From Limnohabitans kasalickyi (GTDB lineage Bacteria; Pseudomonadota; Gammaproteobacteria; Burkholderiales; Burkholderiaceae_C), in assembly GCA_965234325.1 (NCBI GenBank), contig OZ248407.1:930001-994000 (forward strand): a stretch of 64,000 bases of DNA, read 5' to 3'. The stretch's first letter is position 1, and each line of letters starts with the position of its first letter. Shown here one piece after another: positions 58,438 through 64,000 of this stretch. The translations under genes were made by a program, and so were the position numbers. Below the pieces are notes generated by a model. It did no database searches, was not told the origin of the DNA, and was given only the letters and a program-made list of their open reading frames with translations.

Positions 58438-59373
58438 ATGACCAGCATTCTTCAAGAAATCATCCTTGCCGAACCACGCGGCTTTTGTGCGGGTGTGGAC
58501 CGTGCCATCGAAATCGTGGAGCGCGCACTGGCCAAATATGGCTCGCCCGTGTATGTGCGCCACGAGATCGTGCACAACACCTACGTGGTGGACAACCTCA
58601 AAAGCCGCGGCGCCATCTTCATCGAAGACTTGGCCGATGTGCCGCCCGGTGCCACGCTGGTCTTCAGCGCGCATGGCGTGCCCAAGTCGGTCGAGGCGGA
58701 GGCAGAACGTCGTGGCTTCACCGTGTTTGACGCCACCTGTCCCTTGGTGAGCAAGGTTCACGTTGAAGTGGCCAAGCTGCACAAAGAGGGCTTTGAGTTC
58801 ATCATGATTGGCCACAAGGGGCATCCCGAAGTGGAAGGCACCATGGGCCAGCTGCTTGACGGTATTTATTTGGTTGAAGATGTGGCCGATGTGGCGCACG
58901 TCAACCCTAAGCAAACCGAGCGCTTGGCCGTGGTCACCCAAACCACTTTGAGCGTGGACGATGCCGCGCACATCACCGAGGCGGTGGTGGCTCGGTTTCC
59001 CAGCATCCGTCGACCCAAGATGCAAGACATCTGCTACGCCACCCAAAACCGCCAAGATGCCGTGAAGGTGCTGAGCGCCGAGGTGGATTTGGTCATCGTC
59101 GTGGGCAGCCCTTCTAGCTCCAACAGCAACCGTTTGCGCGATGTGGCCCAGCGCTACGGCGCCCAAAGTTACATGATCGACAGCGCCGAAGAGCTCCAAA
59201 CCGCGTGGTTTGAAGGCAAGACCCGTGTGGGTTTGACCGCCGGAGCGTCGGCCCCCGATATCTTGGTGCAACAAGTCATCACCCGTCTGCGTGCCTTGGG
59301 CGCTTTGTCTGTGCGAACCTTGGATGGGGTTGAAGAAACCATCAAATTCCCGCTTCCCAAAGGATTGAAGTAA
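58438..59373 (+). CDS. ispH: 4-hydroxy-3-methylbut-2-enyl diphosphate reductase
   Basis: Last enzyme of the MEP isoprenoid pathway; it reduces HMBPP to IPP and DMAPP. The three cluster-binding Cys are Cys17 (PRGFCAGV), Cys101 (DATCPLVSKVH) and Cys199 (DICYATQNRQ). Other conserved elements are FSAHGVPKSVEAEA and VVTQTTLSVDD. The protein has 311 aa. serS begins on the base right after its stop codon. Confidence 0.97.
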   Translation: MTSILQEIILAEPRGFCAGVDRAIEIVERALAKYGSPVYVRHEIVHNTYVVDNLKSRGAIFIEDLADVPPGATLVFSAHGVPKSVEAEAERRGFTVFDATCPLVSKVHVEVAKLHKEGFEFIMIGHKGHPEVEGTMGQLLDGIYLVEDVADVAHVNPKQTERLAVVTQTTLSVDDAAHITEAVVARFPSIRRPKMQDICYATQNRQDAVKVLSAEVDLVIVVGSPSSSNSNRLRDVAQRYGAQSYMIDSAEELQTAWFEGKTRVGLTAGASAPDILVQQVITRLRALGALSVRTLDGVEETIKFPLPKGLK

Positions 59374-60696
59374 ATGTTAGACATCACCCAGTTGCGCCGT
59401 GACTTGCCCAGCGTCATTGCCAAACTCGAAACCCGCAAAACCCCGCAAGCCTTTTTGAATGTGGAGGCGTATCAGGCCTTAGAGGCTGAGCGCAAAACCC
59501 TGCAAACCCGCACGGAAGAGTTGCAGTCCAGCCGCAATACGCTGTCTAAGCAAATCGGCATGCTCAAGGCCAAAGGCGAAAACGCGGACGCTGTCATGGC
59601 GCAAGTGGCTGACCTCAAAACCGAGCTCGAAAGCTCTGCCGTGCGCCTTGACGCCTTGCAGGCCGAACTGCAAGCCCTGCTGTTGGCCGTGCCTAATTTG
59701 CCGCACGACAGCGTGCCTGTGGCCGCTGACGAACACGGCAACGTCGAGTTGCGCCGTTGGAGCCCTGTGGGCACCGAACCCGCCGCGCTGGGCTTCACAC
59801 CCAAAGACCATGTGGACTTGGGCGAGCCCTTGGGCCTCGACTTTGAAATGGGCGTCAAGCTGACCGGCTCGCGCTTCACCGTCATGAAGGGCCCCATCGC
59901 CCGCATGCACCGCGCGCTCGCGCAGTTCATGTTGGATGTGCAAACCCAAGAGCACGGCTATACCGAGTGCTACACGCCCTACATCGTCAACGCTGACAGC
60001 CTCAGAGGCACCGGCCAGTTGCCCAAGTTTGAAGAAGACTTGTTTGCCGCCAAAAAAGGCGGCCAAGACGGCGTGGCCAGCGGGGAAAGCACCGAGCTGT
60101 ATTTGATTCCCACCAGCGAAGTGCCGCTGACCAACTTCGTGCGCGACGTCATCGTGGCCGAAGCAGAGTTGCCCATCAAACTCACGGCGCACACCCCATG
60201 CTTTCGCTCAGAAGCGGGCAGTGCAGGACGTGACACCCGTGGCCTGATTCGCCAGCACCAGTTCGACAAAGTGGAGATGGTGCAAATCGTGCACCCCGAC
60301 CACAGCTACCAAGCCTTGGACGACATGACCGGCCACGCCGAAGCCGTGTTGAAAAAGTTAGAACTGCCTTACCGCGTGATGGCGCTGTGCACCGGCGACA
60401 TGGGCTTTGGTGCCACCAAAACCCATGATTTGGAGGTGTGGTTGCCTGCGCAAAACACCTACCGTGAAATCAGCTCGGTCTCAAACTGCGAAACCTTCCA
60501 AGCCCGCCGCTTGCAAGCGCGCTTCAAAAATGCGCAAGGTAAAAACGAGTTGGTACACACCTTGAACGGTTCGGGTTTGGCTGTTGGCCGTACCTTGGTG
60601 GCGGTACTAGAGAACCACCAACAAGCCGATGGCAGCATTCGCGTTCCTGCCGCGCTACGCCCCTACATGGGCGGACTTGAGGTGCTGCGCGCCTGA
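59374..60696 (+). CDS. serS: Seryl-tRNA synthetase
   Basis: Charges tRNA-Ser (440 aa). The N-terminal long antiparallel coiled coil (about residues 30-110, KTLQTRTEELQSSRNTLSKQ) grips the tRNA. The class II motifs are seen in FRSEAGSAGRDTRGLIRQHQF and in the C-terminal LNGSGLAVGRTLVAVLEN. It starts directly after ispH with no gap. A tRNA-Ser(CGA) gene follows 34 bp later, so enzyme and substrate are neighbours. Confidence 0.97.
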   Translation: MLDITQLRRDLPSVIAKLETRKTPQAFLNVEAYQALEAERKTLQTRTEELQSSRNTLSKQIGMLKAKGENADAVMAQVADLKTELESSAVRLDALQAELQALLLAVPNLPHDSVPVAADEHGNVELRRWSPVGTEPAALGFTPKDHVDLGEPLGLDFEMGVKLTGSRFTVMKGPIARMHRALAQFMLDVQTQEHGYTECYTPYIVNADSLRGTGQLPKFEEDLFAAKKGGQDGVASGESTELYLIPTSEVPLTNFVRDVIVAEAELPIKLTAHTPCFRSEAGSAGRDTRGLIRQHQFDKVEMVQIVHPDHSYQALDDMTGHAEAVLKKLELPYRVMALCTGDMGFGATKTHDLEVWLPAQNTYREISSVSNCETFQARRLQARFKNAQGKNELVHTLNGSGLAVGRTLVAVLENHQQADGSIRVPAALRPYMGGLEVLRA

Positions 60697-60730
60697 TAGA
60701 ATATGCGCTTCGACAAAACGAACCGCATCA

Positions 60731-60820
<90 letters not shown>

Positions 60821-60891
60821 AGACTATTTCGAACTGATTCCAAGTCGTTCGAACAATTTACAACCCGTTCGGGGCCTCTTTGGGTGCGCTC

Positions 60892-61224
60892 CTAGAACAC
60901 TTTTCGGACCAGACAGGCTTCTTCATAGGCTTCAATGTCTTTGAGCCGGTACAAAACTTTCCCCACGATCTTCAAGTACTGCGGGCCTTCGCCGACGGTA
61001 CGCCAGCGCTGAAGGCGTGCGACTGAACACACCCAACGATCGGCAAGCATTGTTTCGGTCAGGAGTTGGCGGGCAGGTTCGGCCGGGACCTCTGGAACCA
61101 GGAGTTGGGGCTCGAACTTGGGTTCGTTGGCTGCGGTTTTGGCGATGCCACTGGACAGGGCGTCCAGCACGTCACCCATTTTTTCAGCCCGTGGGTTCGA
61201 GGATGAGTTTTTGTTAGTAGCCAT
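60892..61224 (-). CDS. AlpA/MerR-like helix-turn-helix domain protein
   Basis: 110-aa protein. The C-terminal half has the HTH_17/AlpA-like pattern LLTETMLADRWVCSVARLQR, then YLKIVGKVLYRLKDIEAYEE, as in excisionases and small regulators of mobile elements. The N-terminus is Ser/Asn-rich and probably disordered. ATG 61224 has AAGGAG upstream on the minus strand. Its position 71 bp past tRNA-Ser suggests a remnant of an integrated element; no integrase is seen. Confidence 0.75.
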   Translation of the reverse strand: MATNKNSSSNPRAEKMGDVLDALSSGIAKTAANEPKFEPQLLVPEVPAEPARQLLTETMLADRWVCSVARLQRWRTVGEGPQYLKIVGKVLYRLKDIEAYEEACLVRKVF

Positions 61225-61614
61225 GGACTTGCTCCTTGATGCCTGTATGCAGTTGTTTCATATAGGTTCATACCGGTTGGCTGGGCATTTTTTCTCAGCG
61301 GGGTGGGTTGGTGCATCTCACGGGTAAAGCATTTACTTGTAGCGATGTTTCGGATTTTCAATCCATGGTCATGAGCCGGGGAACCTCCCTGTGTCATGGA
61401 AAAAGTGTTTGTGGAGAAATTTAGGGGGCTGCTTTAGGCTTGTTGACGTCGTTCTCGACTCATCGGCTGGCCGAAAGCATCCGATCCATTACTTCCTTTT
61501 ACATATCCATAGAGAGGCGGCTTGGTTGAATTCGATCGTTCACACACCGACATTCGCCACAGGTAAGTAGGGGTCTGCGAGATAAGGCCTTTTGTTTGAA
61601 TTTATATTTGGGAA
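61225..61614. other. Intergenic region without a credible gene (390 bp)
   Basis: Divergent spacer between the HTH gene (minus) and the antiporter gene (plus). It must hold both promoters. The part near 61580-61614 is AT-rich before the antiporter start. I see no tRNA, strong terminator or convincing coding frame, and no repeat of the tRNA-Ser 3' end. Confidence 0.6.
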
Positions 61615-63345
61615 ATGCCTCATGATATTTCTCTGATCACTACACTCGCTGCGGGCTTTAGCATTGCACTGCTGCTTGGCTTTGTAGCCGAGCGCATGAA
61701 AGTTCCAGCGCTCGTTGGTTATTTGATGGCGGGTATCCTTATCGGGCCATCCACCCCTGGTTTTGTTGCTGACGTGAAGCTGGCCGCTCAGTTGTCTGAG
61801 ATCGGCGTCATGCTGCTCATGTTCGGTGTTGGTCTACATTTTTCAGTCAAAGACTTAATGGCCGTCAAACGGATTGCGGTGCCTGGAGCCGTGTTTCAAA
61901 TGGGCTTTGCTACCTTGTTGGGTATGGGGGCAGCATGGTTTTGGGGTTGGTCATGGAGCGCAGGGTTGGTTTTTGGCTTGTCTCTGTCGTGTGCCAGCAC
62001 AGTAGTGCTGCTCAAGGCTCTGGAAGCGCGGGGGATACTCGATAGCATGAACGGCCGCATTGCGGTGGGCTGGCTTGTGGTGGAAGACCTTGCAACAGTA
62101 CTGGTACTGGTGCTATTGCCTCCGCTGGCTGGCGTTTTGGGCAGTCAAGTGGCCAACGTGCCGAGTGCCGAGCCGCTGTGGGTCACGATTGGTCAGACAT
62201 TGTTGCAGGTGGCGGCCTTCATCGCCATCATGCTGCTGGCTGGTCGCCGAGTCTTGCCCTGGTTGCTATGGCATATCTCGCGCACTGGCTCGCGCGAGTT
62301 GTTCACCTTATCGGTAATTACCGCTGCCATTGGAATAGCCTACGGGGCGGCGCAACTGTTCAGCGTGTCCTTTGCCCTCGGGGCGTTTTTTGCGGGCATG
62401 GTCATGCGTGAGTCCGAGTTCAGTCACCGTGCAGCCGAAGAGTCGCTCCCTTTGCGCGACGCGTTCTCGGTGCTATTTTTTGTGTCGGTGGGTATGCTGT
62501 TCGAGCCAGGAATTTTATTGACAGAACCACTGCATTTGTTGGCTGTTGTGGCCATCATTATTCTCGGCAAGTCATTGGCCGCTTTGGCCATCACGCTAGC
62601 TTTTCGCTACCCGCTTAACACAGCTCTCACGGTATCGGCCAGCCTAGCGCAAATCGGCGAATTTTCATTTATTTTGGCGGGGTTGGCCTTGTCGCTTGGT
62701 TTGTTGCCAGCTGAAGGTATGAGCCTGGTTCTGGCCGCTGCGCTCATCTCGATAGCGCTCAATCCCCTGCTTTTTGCCGCCATTGAGCCGCTGCGGCGCT
62801 GGATTTTGGCCCGTTCTGAGTTGGCCCGCCGTCTGGAGCAACGCGACGACCCCTGTGCTGAGTTGCCGGTGAGCACCGAGCGGAAGTACCTGGAGGGGCA
62901 GGTGGTACTGGTCGGCTATGGACGCGTTGGGCAACGCATCGCAGAGGCGCTCATGACAGGTGGTATTCCGTTTGTGGTGGCTGAGCAGAATCGGGAAATG
63001 GTCGAAGATCTTCGACGTCATGGCTTGGTGGCGGTGTCGGGCAATGCGGCCGATCCGGCGGTCTTGATCCAGGCCCACATTGCCAACGCAGCGATGCTTG
63101 TGGTTTCCACGCATGACCTGCTGACGGTGCGCCAGATGGCGACCACGGCGCGCACGCTTAATCCTGACATCGAGGTGGTGCTGTGCATGCAGAGCGAAGA
63201 CGAGTCATTGATGCTGCGCAAGGACGGTTTGGGAACGGTTTTCTTTGGTGAAGAAGAGCTGTCCAAAAGCATGATCGGTCATGTTCTGGCTCGCTTTGCG
63301 GCGGAGAAGGCGCCACTGGACGACGTTGATCGAGCTGCTGCCTAA
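61615..63345 (+). CDS. ybaL: KefB/YbaL-type monovalent cation:proton antiporter (CPA2)
   Basis: 576-aa inner-membrane antiporter. The N-terminal two thirds hold about 12 helices of the Na+/H+ exchanger fold (FSIALLLGFVAERMKVPALV, GVMLLMFGVGLHFSVKDL, WLVVEDLATVLVLVLLPPLA with the acidic VVED element). The C-terminal third is a TrkA-N/RCK domain with Rossmann motif VLVGYGRVGQRIAEAL near residue 435. It probably moves K+ against protons under nucleotide control. The start is ATG 61615. The RCK domain is closer to YbaL than to glutathione-gated KefB. Confidence 0.93.
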   Translation: MPHDISLITTLAAGFSIALLLGFVAERMKVPALVGYLMAGILIGPSTPGFVADVKLAAQLSEIGVMLLMFGVGLHFSVKDLMAVKRIAVPGAVFQMGFATLLGMGAAWFWGWSWSAGLVFGLSLSCASTVVLLKALEARGILDSMNGRIAVGWLVVEDLATVLVLVLLPPLAGVLGSQVANVPSAEPLWVTIGQTLLQVAAFIAIMLLAGRRVLPWLLWHISRTGSRELFTLSVITAAIGIAYGAAQLFSVSFALGAFFAGMVMRESEFSHRAAEESLPLRDAFSVLFFVSVGMLFEPGILLTEPLHLLAVVAIIILGKSLAALAITLAFRYPLNTALTVSASLAQIGEFSFILAGLALSLGLLPAEGMSLVLAAALISIALNPLLFAAIEPLRRWILARSELARRLEQRDDPCAELPVSTERKYLEGQVVLVGYGRVGQRIAEALMTGGIPFVVAEQNREMVEDLRRHGLVAVSGNAADPAVLIQAHIANAAMLVVSTHDLLTVRQMATTARTLNPDIEVVLCMQSEDESLMLRKDGLGTVFFGEEELSKSMIGHVLARFAAEKAPLDDVDRAAA

Positions 63346-63829
63346 TAACGGTAAATTAGTCAGCACGTCGAATAGTTTCAAATGGCTGTACGGTTGCTGC
63401 CCCCAAATAAAAACTGCACAACTGTGCCCTTTCGACCCAGAGCGAACGGTTGCGACACTGCCTTGGGCGGCGGTGATGAAGCGGTTGCGGTCGATCAGCC
63501 TGTGACCATCAAGTCGGCAACCGGCCAGAAACGGTCGTTCTAGTCATCGGTGCAATATCCTCTTTGAATCGTGCTGCCCCTCAAGGCCAACGACAGTCAG
63601 TTTGCAGTCACAACTGCAACCTATCAGGTTCTACTTTTGGAGCACTCAGCACAGAGGATCTGAAAACTCTCGGACCAAGAAGATGTCTCAACATTTAGAA
63701 TGCTGTCTTAGACCCCAAGTGCTTAATCGGCTTGTTCTTGGGAAACTTAGGCGGTTTGTGATGAAGCATGTTCTGCTCCGCCAGTACAAAGACCTCAAAC
63801 CTGCTCAGCAGGCCTTGAGGCAGCCTCAG

Positions 63830-63853
63830 GCCCCGCACCACGCGGGGCTTTTT
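63830..63853 (+). terminator. Rho-independent terminator in gene-poor end
   Basis: Perfect stem GCCCCGC/GCGGGGC (63830-63836 and 63842-63848) with loop ACCAC and five T residues (63849-63853). It has no clear gene directly upstream, so it may end a transcript that starts in the gene-poor region, such as a small RNA, or the antiporter transcript about 490 bp upstream. Confidence 0.85.
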
Positions 63854-63941
63854 GCTTTGGGCTCCTGACTGCGACCTACGGCAGCGTCCCGTAAAAGTCG
63901 TCTCAAACCCTGTTTGTCTCAAAACCTCATGACTTTTTCGG

Positions 63942-63997
63942 ACTTGGTTCCGAGCCGTGAATTTGCGGGTTTCTGCAAAACGGGCTTTGAACCAAGT
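63942..63997. repeat. 56-nt extended hairpin at window edge
   Basis: Arms ACTTGGTTC and GAACCAAGT (63942-63950 and 63989-63997) are perfect 9-bp inverted repeats. Inside them GAGCC/GGCTT pair with one G-T, and TTTGC/GCAAA (63962-63966 and 63975-63979) close a central loop. There is no T-run after it within the window. It could be part of a structured RNA or an element end. Confidence 0.55.
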
Positions 63998-64000
63998 TGA

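Larger units (their letters stand above)
63346..64000. other. Gene-poor right end of window (655 bp)
   Basis: No reading frame here has family features. The longest ones (for example 63602-63868 on plus and 63695-63922 on minus) overlap each other and cross a terminator. The stretch carries one good terminator (63830-63853) and one long hairpin (63942-63997). It may be a decayed gene, an untranslated region of a gene beyond the edge, or the border of an element. Confidence 0.6.

Noticed and set aside
63602..63922. Overlapping short open frames on both strands near the right edge
   Set aside because: They overlap each other and a strong terminator, and neither resembles a known protein.
60821..64000. 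attR-like repeat of the tRNA-Ser 3' end
   Set aside because: I found no second copy of the GGTTCGAATCCC-containing 3' end in the remaining sequence.

Overview
The window looks like one chromosomal contig from a betaproteobacterium of the order Burkholderiales, most likely family Comamonadaceae (a Limnohabitans, Rhodoferax or Polaromonas-like organism). This rests on three Bug/TctC-family substrate-binding proteins without membrane partners, a DUF3460 gene beside scpA, the gene orders gpmA-ctpA-moeB, grxC-secB-gpsA and ispH-serS-tRNA-Ser, and the aerobic benzoyl-CoA epoxidation (box) pathway. The genus is an inference, not a measurement.

Layout. 1-12 kb: the 3' part of katG, an orphan ABC-type ATPase, a sorbosone-dehydrogenase-like protein with a cytochrome c, a hydrolase/methyltransferase convergent pair, an outer-membrane protein, an EEP phosphatase with a cardiolipin synthase, folE next to a BLUF blue-light sensor, a DUF429 protein, a Y-family polymerase remnant and a hicAB toxin-antitoxin pair. 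12-17 kb (minus strand): an apparent operon of two Bug proteins, a sulfatase and a SulP transporter. 17-23 kb: housekeeping genes (nuclease, moeB, ctpA-like protease, gpmA, rhodanese, grxC, secB, gpsA). 23.5-28.8 kb: a visibly more AT-rich catabolic module (LysR, CaiB-type CoA-transferase, HMG-CoA-lyase-like enzyme, VOC protein, a hydrolase broken by an in-frame TGA, and a Bug protein). 28.9-37.3 kb: panC, panB, scpA, DUF3460, a second SulP, metG, a cupin and apbC/mrp. 37.3-56 kb: boxR, boxC, boxB and boxA, followed on the same strand by a complete formate dehydrogenase locus (accessory genes, Tat-exported FdhA, FdhB, FdhC, fdhD). 56-64 kb: truncated haemoglobin, smr, radC, an SlpA-type FKBP, ispH, serS, tRNA-Ser(CGA), then an island-like stretch with an AlpA-like HTH gene, a KefB/YbaL-type antiporter and a gene-poor end.

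The most interesting part is 37.3-52.5 kb. BoxC cleaves the benzoyl-CoA ring and releases formate, and the formate dehydrogenase genes follow directly after boxA. The upstream regions of boxR and boxC each carry two copies of TGCA-N6-TGCA, the kind of site expected for BoxR/BzdR repressors. A fifth copy, inside a longer perfect palindrome, lies just upstream of the formate dehydrogenase structural operon. This suggests, but does not prove, one benzoyl-CoA-responsive regulon that degrades the ring and recovers the electrons of the released formate. No benzoate-CoA ligase or semialdehyde dehydrogenase gene is present in the window, so the pathway must be completed elsewhere.

Other points are two imperfect GGGTCAG-centred palindromes that each supply the stop codon of a neighbouring gene, a TGA at a predicted Cys codon in a hydrolase, and a Bug-sulfatase-SulP operon.
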